Assembly (NCBI RefSeq): GCF_950023065.1
Contig: NC_088681.1
Location: 61,600,836-61,664,835, forward strand
Length of the DNA stretch: 64,000 nucleotides
From: Planococcus citri
Taxonomy: Eukaryota > Arthropoda > Insecta > Hemiptera > Pseudococcidae
Reading direction: 5' to 3'
This document shows positions 46,754-56,999 of the stretch, piece by piece; positions within the stretch are counted from its first letter, which is position 1, and every line of letters begins with the position of its first letter. A model generated the notes under the pieces. It worked only from the letters and a program-made list of their open reading frames with translations, had not been told where the DNA came from and did not search any database. A program made the position numbers and the translations under genes.

Positions 46754-48086
46754 TTATTCCTCTTGTACAACGGTAGTCTTCTCTGATACGTACAAACCAT
46801 CTAAAAATTTACGGATATCTTTGTTACGTACAGTCGTCGATTGCTGGATCATGGCAGCTGAAAAAAAAAACCATTCTCAAATTAGTACACGAAAGTGAAA
46901 ATAATTCATCTTATTTTATGAACGTACGATTAAAAGAGTATTTTAGATGGCTTCATTCGAATAGAGATCATCAACGATGTACAGAAAATCAATCCGTAAC
47001 TTTTTTTGAATTATAATCATAAGCCATATTCATAGAATTAATATTTTTACGATAATTACATTTCAAATTTCCATCAAAAATTCGGTATATATTATTATTT
47101 CATAAAATAAATCACATCACAACAGATCAGGAAATCAATCCGTAACCTTTTTTAATTATAATCACGAATAAAATACGACTCGAATTGTTATCATTAAAAA
47201 AAATACTACATCACATTGGATCAGTAAATCAATCCGTAACTTTTTAAAAAAAATAATCATCAACCAATTTTAGAGTAAAATAACATGAATTTCATCCAAT
47301 AAGAAGCATCATAACAGATCAGGAAATCAATCCGTAACATAATTTAAAATAATCATCAAATAACGAAACGATTTCAAAGCAAAATACTACGAACTTCATC
47401 AAAATAATGATAACATCAGAACAGTTCAGGAAATCAATCCGTAACATAATTTAAAATAATCACAAGTTCTCCGAATCGTATCACAACGTAAGATGAAAAA
47501 CACATATCTAAATACCGAATTTAAAAATATTCACGTAAACTCACCGGAACCAGATACTAATTCAATATCATTTCCTTCGACGATCAATTCATCTTTTTGT
47601 TTCGAATTAACAACAGTTACACCAGGGGACATCTTTACTTTACGAATGTATTTCTCGCCTAAGAAATTTCTGATTTCGATAACGGTGTTGTTTTCGGTAG
47701 TCACGCAATTGATGGGGAAATGAGCATATACAGCACGCATTTTATACAAAAAGCCCTGCGAAAAAAATCACACAAAGTTAATTATACGAGTACATATGAC
47801 CCAACTTTTATCATACTACGTACACAGTACTTACTTTCGTAACTCCTTTGATCATGTTTTCAACATGAGTGCAAACCGTTCGTACAGCGGCTAATTCTTT
47901 CTTGGTACCGAACCATTTCTCTACTTTTAAAACTTTCGGCGATTCTAGATAAATATCAACGGCGAGATGTCTAAACGAACGTTCCAGCTTACCACGATCA
48001 CCGACTACCGTCACTATCCTTTTCTTCACCGAAACGGTAACATTGTCTGGAATCTTGACTGTTTGGTTTGCTACGATCGTCCTCAT
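46754..48086 (-). CDS. RpL9: Large-subunit ribosomal protein L9 (uL6)
   Basis: Three coding exons on the minus strand: 48086-47835 (252 nt), 47755-47545 (211 nt) and 46857-46754 (104 nt), all with GT-AG junctions. They give 188 residues, close to the 190-192 of animal RPL9. The protein binds 28S rRNA in the cytosolic 60S subunit near the sarcin-ricin region. Family signatures include MRTIVANQTVKIPDNVTV at the N-terminus, YAHFPIN and NFLGEKYIRKVKM in the second L6 fold, DELIVEGNDIELVSGSAA across the second junction, and NKDIRKFLDGLYVSEK near the C-terminus. Exon phases are 0 and 1. The first coding intron is only 79 nt. The second is 687 nt and holds five snoRNA-like repeats. A possible poly(A) signal ATTAAA lies at 46723-46728 (minus strand). 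I am confident of the identity. Confidence 0.97.
46947..47027 (-). ncRNA. C/D-box snoRNA-like repeat 5 in RPL9 intron 2
   Basis: ATGGCTT / AAGCCAT forms a seven-pair terminal stem around ATGATTA, GTTACGGATTGATTT, a D'-like CTGT, TTGATGA and ATGA. The stem sequence differs from that of repeat 1 but pairs equally well. The D'-like box has lost its final A, so this copy may be weaker. Confidence 0.48.
47095..47171 (-). ncRNA. C/D-box snoRNA-like repeat 4 in RPL9 intron 2
   Basis: GTGATTA, GTTACGGATTGATTT, CTGA, GTGATG and ATGA in order, with a TTATT / AATAA flank that can pair (one unpaired C next to the C box). The unit is about 77 nt. Confidence 0.45.
47183..47269 (-). ncRNA. C/D-box snoRNA-like repeat 3 in RPL9 intron 2
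   Basis: TGATGATTA, GTTACGGATTGATTT, CTGA, GTGATG and ATGA in order. The flanks AATTGGTT and AACAATT can pair over about seven positions with one mismatch or bulge. The guide-like string is identical to those of its neighbours although the surrounding sequence differs. Confidence 0.48.
47286..47366 (-). ncRNA. C/D-box snoRNA-like repeat 2 in RPL9 intron 2
   Basis: Same order of boxes: TGATGATTA, GTTACGGATTGATTT, CTGA, ATGATG, then ATGA 23 nt after the CTGA. The terminal stem is weak here (about three A-U pairs). The C box is the best match to the consensus among the five. Confidence 0.45.
47391..47469 (-). ncRNA. C/D-box snoRNA-like repeat 1 in RPL9 intron 2
   Basis: Read on the minus strand, the first unit after exon 2. 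A terminal stem GAACTT / AAGTTC encloses a C-like box (GTGATTA), the shared guide-like string GTTACGGATTGATTT, a D'-like CTGA, a C'-like CTGATG and a D-like ATGA. The closed unit is about 79 nt, a normal size for a C/D snoRNA. Confidence 0.5.
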
Positions 48087-48093
48087 GGTGGAA

Positions 48094-48361
48094 TCTAGAC
48101 AAATAACACAAAATATATCAGTATCGAACTAAAATTCCAATAATATACGAGATTTTAATCGAATGTAAAACACATTCCGGCGAGATTGTATACATTTGGT
48201 GTTCGATGAAATACACACTTCGAATGTTGTGTAATTCGTTCGCTTATTGGTAAATGAAATAAATAACGTTACAGTAGGTGAAATGGAATTATATATTACA
48301 TATTTACCTGTTAATTGAACAGTAAAAACTTAATCTAATGTTTAAAATAACGAAGGAAAAG
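48094..48361 (-). promoter_or_regulatory. RPL9 5' UTR intron and possible TOP start
   Basis: An acceptor (tttgtctag) ends at 48095, eight bases before the start codon, and a donor CAG|GTAAATA is at 48308/48307. This suggests a noncoding first exon of about 48309-48361 and a 213-nt intron. A pyrimidine-rich CTTTTCCTTC (minus strand, 48352-48361) resembles the terminal oligopyrimidine start of ribosomal protein mRNAs, which links translation to growth signalling. The transcription start is inferred. Confidence 0.5.
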
Positions 48362-48907
48362 TACACTAGAACAGAAGAGACGTACCACGTTGCTGGACTT
48401 GGAAGAAATTCTGAAAAATTCAACGTTTGTTTGTTGACTTTACGTTGGCATGTTTTTGATTTTTTTTTACCGGGTAAAAAATTTTTGTAAAGCAATTTTT
48501 TCAAAAACCTTTGAAACTACGTAAATGATACTTCGTAAAATAAAAGCTTATAGTTTGATAATGAATTTAAAATATAAAAAATTCATTAATAAAGAGAAAT
48601 AGTTTGATTATCTAAAAAAATATTCGATATTATTGGTAATTACGGTATTTACCAGTAAACCAATGCGAATGAAGATTCACTTCAGTTAAGGTTGTACAAT
48701 CTCGTTCTGTTTATCTGTGATATGACTTTTTCTTCAAAAATTTTTCCAGTTTTGAATGGAAAATGGATTTAAAACTCCATTTCACGATCAAATTTTTGTG
48801 AAATAATTCGAAAAACGAGATCGTTTCGTGATTTTAAATAAGTTTCGGTGTTTTCGGAGTGTTTGTCGAGTATAATTCGCGTATTACGTATCGTTTAATT
48901 CATTACT
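48362..48907. promoter_or_regulatory. Intergenic region between two divergent genes
   Basis: RPL9 runs left and the small gene at 48908 runs right, leaving roughly 550 bases that probably hold both promoters and the 5' UTR of the right-hand gene. No clear TATA box is seen. Minus-strand AT-rich filler occupies about 48530-48660. Confidence 0.4.
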
Positions 48908-49192
48908 ATGGCATTTTTCAAGCCTTCGAAGTGTGATCTCCTGCGTCAAGAAATATCCATCGTCAATTCGTCAGTCGCGGATATGGATACGAATTTCCAA
49001 AAATCGGGAGAAATACGCCAGAATTATTTACGAATCATGTAAGTTATCATCTATTCAATACCGAACATCCATTGTAAACTTTATTCAACTACTTAATTTA
49101 AATCTGTATTTAGAATTCCGAGATACTTGAAGTCTGAACACATCTTCCGGCAGGAATTTCCATCCTTCGTTTCCGGCGAACCGGCGGCGTAA
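48908..49192 (+). CDS. Small two-exon gene of unknown function, divergent from RPL9
   Basis: Exon 1 (48908-49038) begins ATG GCA TTT and ends in phase 2 at a strong donor, CAT|GTAAGT. Exon 2 (49114-49192) follows a tgtatttag acceptor and ends TAA. The 75-nt intron is nearly the same length as RPL9's 79-nt first intron. The product is 69 residues, beginning MAFFKPSKCDLLRQEISIVN, with a helix-prone middle (FQKSGEIRQNYLRIIIPRYL) and a basic/aromatic stretch followed by a short SGEPAA end. I see no signal peptide or membrane segment. A GTAAAG at 49189 could be a further donor overlapping the stop, in which case the protein would be longer. AATAAA at 49561 is a candidate poly(A) signal. I do not recognise the family; a small mitochondrial or complex-assembly protein is possible but only a guess. 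Confidence 0.5.
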
Positions 49193-51530
49193 AGATATTA
49201 TCTGTACAATTTCACCAGAACGTTCAAACTTGTGTGTAAGTAAAATACTCGGTATTGTTTTATTATTCTGTAAACCGTCAAAGTTACGCTTGTTTTTCCA
49301 AAACAACGAAACGTTACTTCGGTAATTTCCCTAGGTAAGCATCTGCAAGTTGCTGTAGGCTGAATGTTCTGACTCATCCTATACACCGTTGTGTTTTGAC
49401 GTGAAACCACTCAAGTTTAATGGCTCTCATTACTTCTACTACGTGAAAAAATTCAATTACATTTCAACTATTTGGGAAGCTTTTACGTACAGAGAAGATC
49501 AGCAACGAATTGAAAGTAATGAACAGTAAACATAATATAGGCTGTTGAATGATATTCAAAAATAAACATTAAGGAAACAATAAAGGGTTTAACAGCTAAC
49601 TACTTAGTACGGTGTACATTCGTCCTTTTTAAAGGATAAATGTCGAATATATGAGGAAATATTGGATATCATTGAACGGTCGTGAAGTATAAAGACGAAC
49701 TCGTTCTGTTCGTATTTGTGCTCTGTATAGTTTTACGACTACGAGAAGATAGATTTCTCTGTCATTAATTGCTAAACGAAGTGAATTTTTTACCTTAAAT
49801 GAGTAATCTGATACGTATAGAGTTGTCTCTCTAATACGTAAACGTTAACGATTTTTCTAAACTATGGATAAAAGTTCAACTCTTGTTAACGTAATAGGTA
49901 CGTAGATAGGAGATACCCAACTCGACGATGTAAACGATAATCTCTACATTGCCGAACACCTGTTAACATTGTGTCCTTTTTAACAACGATACCACGTAAT
50001 TTTGTCAATATTTCTGTCGTTCGTTTATCTATTTCGTAAGTAACTATCGAGCTTATTCGAAGCCTAAAACCGTTCATGGCCTTTTGGCCTCAGATACTTA
50101 CTCCTCATGCCGTGGAGTATTTTTCTTATCTGCACATTATATCGATCCTTCAACCTATCTACTATCTAATTACAAATTAATGCGCCAGAATTCAGTTCAT
50201 TTTTTGAAATTAATAATCGCGAGTTCGAAGCCAAGTTTCCAGAATCATTCACCTGAACTTTTTAAAATTTTTCATCTACCTAAATTATTTTGAAAAAAAA
50301 TTTCAGCTGACGAAGGTCAAAAAGTGTCGAAACATTTTCTCAACTCGCAATTTTCAATTACAGCAATAATTTCACAACTTTGAAAATCTGCTTCATTAAA
50401 AAATAAATTCTAATTTTCAGTACCTAAGTAAATTTTACCAAAGTAACTTGTAATGAGAATGAACCATCCGCTGTCTTGAAAAGATTTTTTTCTTCTGAAT
50501 TTCTATAATAATTGCATAAGTACTTTTCTAGGTAGGTAGGTAATTTCATATTTAAAAGAAAAATGAACTTTTTTCTCGAATAATTTTTAGCTTCATTAGT
50601 TATAATGAATCTTTATTCAAAGAACCATTTAGCAAATGGATGAAAAAAATTCTCGCAGAACGATAAGAAATTTCTACGCTAAATTTGCTTTTGCTCTATT
50701 AAGGAACGACTATCTTGGAATTATTATTCGCGTGCTCGCAATAAATGTTACTCGTGTATCGTATTTGGAAGTTTTATTTATTGAAACGTTGAAACTGGAC
50801 ATTACGTAAGATGGGTTTGAGTAATAACAGTGGTTTTTTCAAACCCTTTATCGTCAAAATGGAATCGTAATTCCTTTTTGGATCACGCCACGTGTTGGTA
50901 ATGATACCGATACGAGAAAAATTTGAATTGTTGACTGAAATATCAACTCCGGAGTGAGATTTATAATATTGCCAAATGAGTTTTGAGGGAAAAGACCATC
51001 GCAGTTTACAAAAACTAGCGATTTTGAGACGTGGTTAAAAAATTTATGTTGAAAAGCTTCTCATGATACTATTTTTATTTATTTATTTTTTTTGTGACAC
51101 CTTGTACATACAATTGAATTTTATGTACCTTATGGATTTTGAATGCAATTTTTATGCATTTTTGCCCATTTTTGACGGAAAAAAGACTCCATTGCCTCAA
51201 CAAATATTGACAGGAAATGGAAAGAATTGACAGATTTTTGAATTTTGTTAGACAGGACTATTTGATGCCCAATTAAGAAGAAATGATGAAAAAATACTGG
51301 CACAACGTGAAGTTATCTACTTTTATCATCGAATTTTAGTATTGAAATTTTTGTCTGAGAATATCGATGCGACCCCTCAAAATCGTTTAAAATTTCACGC
51401 TGAACTCGAAAATCACCGTTATTTTTCATTTCGACCTCCCCCTTTCCCCTCAGTGGAGTTTTGTACCCTCAGAACTGAATCCAACAAGAGACTATCCTAA
51501 CATCAGAGACATTTCTGAACCGAAGAACGC
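49193..51530. other. Low-copy sequence right of the small gene
   Basis: Probable 3' UTR up to about 49590 (AATAAA at 49561 and a second, aataaa-like string near 49580). Further right the sequence is AT-rich with no exon that I can support. Around 50930-51500 it resembles old repeat filler. Confidence 0.35.
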
Positions 51531-51534
51531 CAGA

Positions 51535-51665
51535 TTGAGGAAGCATACAAAAATACATCACCAGCAAAAATTTCAGGTGCTGAAGTGCATTTTTTGACTT
51601 TTGATGAATCTAAAAAAATAGAATTTGGGCCAAAAATGGGCAAAAATCAAATTCTACCAAACTGA
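51535..51665. repeat. Fragment of the CTGGAGGCTCC family (terminal part)
   Basis: atcaccagcaaaaatttcagg, gctgaagtgcattttttgac and ggccaaaaatgggcaaaaatc match the conserved block that lies inside the terminal repeats of the 5-, 13- and 61-kb copies. The rest of the element is absent. Confidence 0.55.
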
Positions 51666-51674
51666 CTTGGAAAA

Positions 51675-52640
51675 TTGATTCACCAAAAATTATTCAATTC
51701 GTTCACGAATGATTCTCTGAAAAATTCAATTCGTTCGCGAATGATTTGGATTCACCAACTATTAATCAATTCGTTCGCAAACGAGTCACTTAAACGAATC
51801 AGTTTGTTCGCGAATGATTCACTAAAAATCATTCAATTCATTCGCGAGTGATTCACCAAAAATTATTCAATTCGTTCGTGAATGATTCACTAAAAAAATT
51901 CAATTCAATTTGTCGTGAATGATTTGGATTCACCAACTATTAATCGATTCGTTCGCAAACTATAGTCACTTGAACGAATCAATTCATTCGAGAGTGATTC
52001 ACTAAAAAATTCAATTCGTTCGCGAATGATTCAACAATAATCAATTAAATGAATCCATAGATATGAACCCTGAACTGGATCGGAAGCTCGTGAAGCAAAA
52101 ATTCTTCACCTCCGGAGAAATTCGACCAGAGTTTTCACCTCCCGGAAAACACGTGGTCTACGCGCTTTGGGATTGGTTGATTTTTTTTGCTTCACTTTTT
52201 CCTGTACTTTTTAAATGTAAGTGGCCGATCCTGTTTAGGGTTCATATCTATGAATGAATCGATTCGTTCTCAAACGAGTCACTCATACAAATCAATTCGT
52301 TCGTGAATGATTCACCAATAATCAAACTTGAAGTAAATGAATCGATTCGTTCCCAAACGAGTCACTTAAACGAATCAATTCGTTCGCGAATGATTCACCA
52401 AAAATTATTCAATTTGTTCGCGAATGATTCGCCAAAAATTATTCAATCCGTTTGACTGTTCGAGAATGATTTACTAAAAAATTCGATTCAATTTGTCGTG
52501 AATGATTTGGATTCACCAACTATTAATCAATTCGTTCGCGAATGATTCATCAATAATCAAGTAAATTAATTGATTCCTTCCCAAACGAGTCACTTATACG
52601 AATCAATTCGTTCGCGAATGATTCACTAAAAATTTCAATT
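51675..52640. repeat. Satellite-like array of palindromic TTCGCGAA units
   Basis: About twenty degenerate units of the form GATTCACnAAAAATTCAATTCGTTCGCGAAT occur in two blocks (51675-52047 and 52261-52640), with variants such as CAAACGAGTCACTTAAACGAATCA. The core TTCGCGAA and the flanking GATTC/GAATC are self-complementary, so single units can pair with themselves. No spacers of constant length and no coding content. A MITE divides the two blocks. Confidence 0.8.
52056..52252. mobile_element. 197-bp hAT-like MITE inside the satellite
   Basis: The inverted ends read CATAGATATGAACCCTGAAC on the left and CCTGTTTAGGGTTCATATCTATG (complement) on the right. The 8-bp duplication AATGAATC is exact (52048-52055 and 52253-52260) and is itself part of the satellite motif. 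The 64-codon open frame inside is incidental. Confidence 0.88.
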
Positions 52641-55383
52641 CGTTGGAACCGTTTTTCAAATTTAGGGTTAGAGGGGGGGGGAGGAGAAAGTTAATTTGAG
52701 AAGTTATTTAAAAATTTTGATCTTGTTGACTTCGAATTTTTGAGTTGATTTTACTCAGAATCCAAAATAAGACGAAAGGGAAATGATATAATTTCCAAAA
52801 TTGCAAAATTTTCAAAACATTGGCGTCATTGGCTGTAAAATTGACAAGTTTTAATGGTAATTGATTAAAACAATTGCATATTTGACCCAAAACTAAGCTC
52901 CCAGAGGAGATCAGTTTTCAAAAATTTCTCAAATTCTTCCTCAGGTGTGATTTCAAACTTACTGTTTTTGATGTTTACCCTGATTCTGCTGTTAGCCATG
53001 AATATCGAAGGGTATTTTCGATTAAGATGATGAAATGTCTCTGTTCTGGATTTTTGAAATTCCAGTTGATCGTTGTTAACCTGATGGAGACTTCTGGAGG
53101 AATTTTAGACACCAGAAATCTCCATGAACCGGCCCTTATCTTGGATTTTGAAAATATTCACAGGATTTTAGAGCCAAAAAAGTTTATCCCATCCTTTTTC
53201 CTCTCCCCTCCTATGTGAAAAAAATCGCGTTTTTCACCCAAAAAATTCCCATTCGTTGCCATGTTGACTAAGAAGTTTGAAATTTCTGTAAGGTATAGAG
53301 ATACTGGAGTCCAATCCATGAAATTTTTTCTTTTTTTTTTGCAATGTATTCTAGCCAAAAACCCCCAAACTGCCGCTACTCCGAACCTATTTCTGCAGAG
53401 TGCGTCACTTTAAAGGGCTGTGTCAGGGGTACTCAAAATGCTCTGACAGCCATTTCAGATTAGGCACAAATCGAATTTATTCCAAATTTGACTCGATGAA
53501 CACTACTTGTGAGTCTTCTCGGCCAAAACTGTGAAAAGGGACCTTCTCAGCTTACCTCATTCGACTCTTTCTGCACAATTTCCGCAGCTTTTATCGTAAT
53601 TTTTACAACCAAGCTAAACACTTCTAACCACCTCAATAATCTGTACAATCTGTCTGAAAAAAGAACAAGAAAAAAAAGATTCCAAAAACACACCATTCTT
53701 CTGTATTGTGTCAAAAATATTGAAAATGGTTTGTTTCGAAAAACCGCCTCCACTGACAAGGGTTAGACTATACCTTACTCGTTATAAACGTTCGAGTTAT
53801 AGCTACCTCACTCGAGAAAAAGTTTAGTAAAGTGCAAACGGCCGAAAGTCTCGTTTTCATTGAAAGTTAATTACGCGTACATAAAACGTCAGCAGCAAAG
53901 GGCGAAGGACCGTAGGGTAGGTATGTACAAGAGTATCACCTGTTAAAAATATAAAACCAAGTGAACCATTCGATTAGACCGGAATATCAAAGTTAACTTC
54001 CTTCGTTATTTCCTTTTCGCTGTGTAGGGTAAGTGCAACGAAAGTTGAGAAAAAAATTTCTTTTACCCATCTAAAAATATATAGGCTATACTTGTAGGTA
54101 CCTAAAAACGCTATCGAAAGTATCGATATGCAGTTTAGATTGTCAAAACGTGAATGAGCACGAGGATGGAAAAAAACACAAAAAAATGAAACTATTTTTG
54201 GTCTGATAAGCATTTTCTCTCGGCCGACGAAAAAAGTATGAAGAATAGGCGAACAATAGAGTCAACGAAGCATTCGGCCCGGCCCCAGCGATCCCAGTTA
54301 AAATATTAGACGCTTGGCAGGACGCTATATATTTATATTTTTCGTCGACTTTTTTTTAATCTGATAAGAATTTCCATTTCATTGGCGTCCCAAAAGCGAG
54401 TGGGCGAAGATTACGTACCTATTACAGGTTCCTCGCGTCTCTGCTCTTCCGCCGTTCTATTTTTATTACCCCGTTATACCTACTTTTCCTCTTCAAAAGA
54501 ATTTCACACTTTTGAAGTTCATATAAAAGTTATGCAAAAATGGTGGAAAAAATTTCCCACAAACAATTATTCGCGGTTGATTTGCCTAATACGAAAGCAA
54601 AAGTGTTATTTAGACGAGTTATTCGCTCGAATGGAATTTTTTTATACGGTATTTTGCCAACTTGTTCTCAAAATACTTTTGGTTTTCGAAAGTTTTTTAT
54701 TAGGTATTTTGTTTTGCTTGAAATTTTTCCAAAAAAAAAAGATCTCTCCAAAGTAAAATCTCAGAATTTGACCCAAGAAAGCTCAATTTAAAAAAGTTAC
54801 AGGAAAGGTCAAATGAAAAATTATCGAGCGCTTGCTAGGATGTTTCAAAATGTAAATTATTCAATTTATTTGAAAAAATATGCGTAAATGCCCTTTTTTA
54901 GGGGTGCTTAAAGTGTGTGGGGGGGGACTACATATAAAAAAGGGTCCAAATTACGAACATAGGAGTTTAATATTGAACTTTTTCATCTAGATAGTTGAAT
55001 ATATACCTCAAAACGTTATGTTTGGCGCAAATTGCAGGTTTATAGTTTTTCAGGGGTTCCCAAAATATCGAAATTACAAAAAATTGGAAAATTGGATTTT
55101 TTGAGTACCAGAGCAAAATTTTATTAAATTCAAAATTTGGTAGGATGGAGGTATTTTAGATACGTAATAAACTGTGAAATGCTTTTTAGCGGAGCTCATA
55201 AGGGTAGGTTGTTGTATGAGAACTGGAGTATACAGCAGCAAAGTGGACAAAGAGGAAACCAAGCTGCCAACCACGGGACAGAAAAGTTATCTTTCTAGTT
55301 TTAAGTTATAAAGAAGATTGTTATATTCATGTTGTTAAAGTTAAGTTGTAAATAAGAAGAGTGGCGATGATCCATAGTTAACG
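52641..55383. other. Intergenic sequence, no gene recognised
   Basis: 52.7-53.4 kb is AT-rich filler with a short G-run near 52673. 53.76-54.4 kb is low-copy and CpG-containing but without a supported exon. 54.4-55.3 kb is AT-rich with a G-run near 54920. None of the open frames has splice or family support. Confidence 0.35.
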
Positions 55384-55628
55384 TAAAGCTCTTTAATACA
55401 AGTATGGAAATAGATTATGCTCTTAAGAAAGTCATAGCATTTTACGTACCTATGTGTTACGTACTGCACATGGCAGGTTGGTGTTGTCACGCAGTGGAGC
55501 AACCAATGGCGTGCAACGTTGTACATGAATAGCTGATTTGATGCGTGCGCAGTACATAAAACTTACGTAAAATGCTACGACTTTCTTAAGAGCATAATCT
55601 ATTTCCATACTTGTATTAAAGAGCTTTA
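55384..55628. mobile_element. 245-bp MITE with about 64-bp inverted ends
   Basis: TAAAGCTCTTTAATACAAGT at the left end and its complement at the right end stay inverted for about 64 bases with one difference (catagcattt versus cgtagcattt). AGTTAACG before and AGTTAAAG after look like an 8-bp target duplication with one substitution, consistent with a hAT-type origin. Confidence 0.82.
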
Positions 55629-55838
55629 AGTTAAAGATCAAAAATAAAACAAGGTGTGTCACTATGGAGAGCTGAAAAAAAAGTATACAGAGAGTGAGCT
55701 AGTTGGATGAGTCAGAATTCGAGGAATAGCTGAGGCGTGTGAGAATGAGTAAGTAGGACAGTATGATGTGATTGTAAGTGGGAGTTTAGAATAGAGTATT
55801 AGAGTAAGTTAGACCATAAGTAAGTACCTACCCCAAAC

Positions 55839-56779
55839 AACAATGACCATGCTAATTTCGATGTGAATGTTAACCCATCCACATCGGTCACTTTTGGATG
55901 CCACATGTCGATGTGGATTTCGACTCTGTGTCGAGCCAATTATTGATGTAATTGTCAACCAATGTTGATCGGCATTTATGGCGACAATTGGCTCGACACA
56001 GGGTGGTCAAAAATTACATTGACATGTGGGATCTAAATGTGACGGATATGGAATATGGATGGATCAACATTGGCATCAAAATTTACGTCGACCTCCAACT
56101 ACGCAAAATGTAAAATTTTAGTTTCAAAATTGAAAATTTTTTTTCCAAAAATGATTTTCTCTTACACTCTTAGGTGGCCATTAATCATGCTGAAAGCAGC
56201 ATCGATACGGAGGCCACCTCGGAGAAGTAAAGACAGAAAGTCCATACAATTTAGTAGTTGAACATAAACTCTTTATATTGAAAGGTGCATAATAACTTAT
56301 CCAAGAGTACTAAACTAATACATTTTCATGTTGACAACATGTCAATGTTAATGTTGATGTGAAATTCAACATGAACAAATACATCCACAATATCAACGTA
56401 ATTTTTCAAATTTGAGAAATCTTTGAAAATTTGGCTGATGTTGGTGTTGATGTATTTGTGGATGATCGACTTTCACATCGACATAACATTGACAACTCCA
56501 AACTATGGAAAAGTAAATAATTTTATCAACGTTATTAAAAATTTGTTTCTCTCTTTAAATAAGATCATATTTTTAAATGTACATAGTTGTAGATATAAAT
56601 ATTTTGATTCAAAATTTACATCTATGTGTTGAGATAGCATGTCAAAGTGTCAGAAATAATTAACCTGGCTTCTTTTTTACGGACAGAAGATTCCTATTAA
56701 ATAACTTATTGGTCACTTTTCCATCATTATGTTGGAAAAAACGTAGTCAATGTGAATGTCGACGTCGACAATTGTTGTA
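55839..56779. mobile_element. Element with TGTTGATGT/ACATCAACA-type motif clusters
   Basis: Both ends are rich in related strings such as CGATGTGAATGTTAAC, CACATCGACAT, CATTGACATGT and GTCAATGTTAATGTTGATGT, in both orientations. The outermost bases are ACAACAATgacc at the left and gacAATTGTTGT at the right. An internal hairpin gtgtcgagccaatt / aattggctcgacac lies near 55930-56000. The middle is AT-rich. I infer a non-autonomous element; ends and target duplication are not certain. Confidence 0.5.
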
Positions 56780-56872
56780 TAGGTATGTACTCAGACAGAT
56801 GTATTGTGAACTTATGGTTGAATACATTATTTCAAACCAGACTCAGACAATGATTTCATACCACAGAATTGG

Positions 56873-56945
56873 CGCCCAACATGGGGCTCGAACCCACGAC
56901 CCTGAGATTAAGAGTCTCATGCTCAACCAACTGAGCTAGCCGGGC
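56873..56945 (-). tRNA. tRNA-Lys (anticodon CUU)
   Basis: On the minus strand a 73-nt cloverleaf folds with acceptor GCCCGGC / GTTGGGC (two G-U pairs) and discriminator G. The D arm has GCTCAGTTGGTTGAGC. The anticodon stem is TGAGA / TCTCA with loop CTCTTAA, and the T arm is GTGGG TTCGAGC CCCAT. CTT at loop positions 34-36 reads AAG (lysine). Internal promoter boxes A and B are intact. No intron. The gene lies about 90 bases outside the motif-array element. Confidence 0.95.
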
Positions 56946-56999
56946 ATTACTCATACAGCACTTTCTCGACAAAAATTGCAAAAAAATGACATTTTCTTC

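Noticed and set aside
51675..52640. CRISPR-like array
   Set aside because: Units are degenerate, lack constant-length unique spacers, and the genome is clearly eukaryotic (introns, nuclear tRNA, RPL9).
56709..56939. 76-codon frame ending GARTHDPEIKSLMLNQLS
   Set aside because: Its C-terminal part is simply the translated complement of the tRNA-Lys gene.
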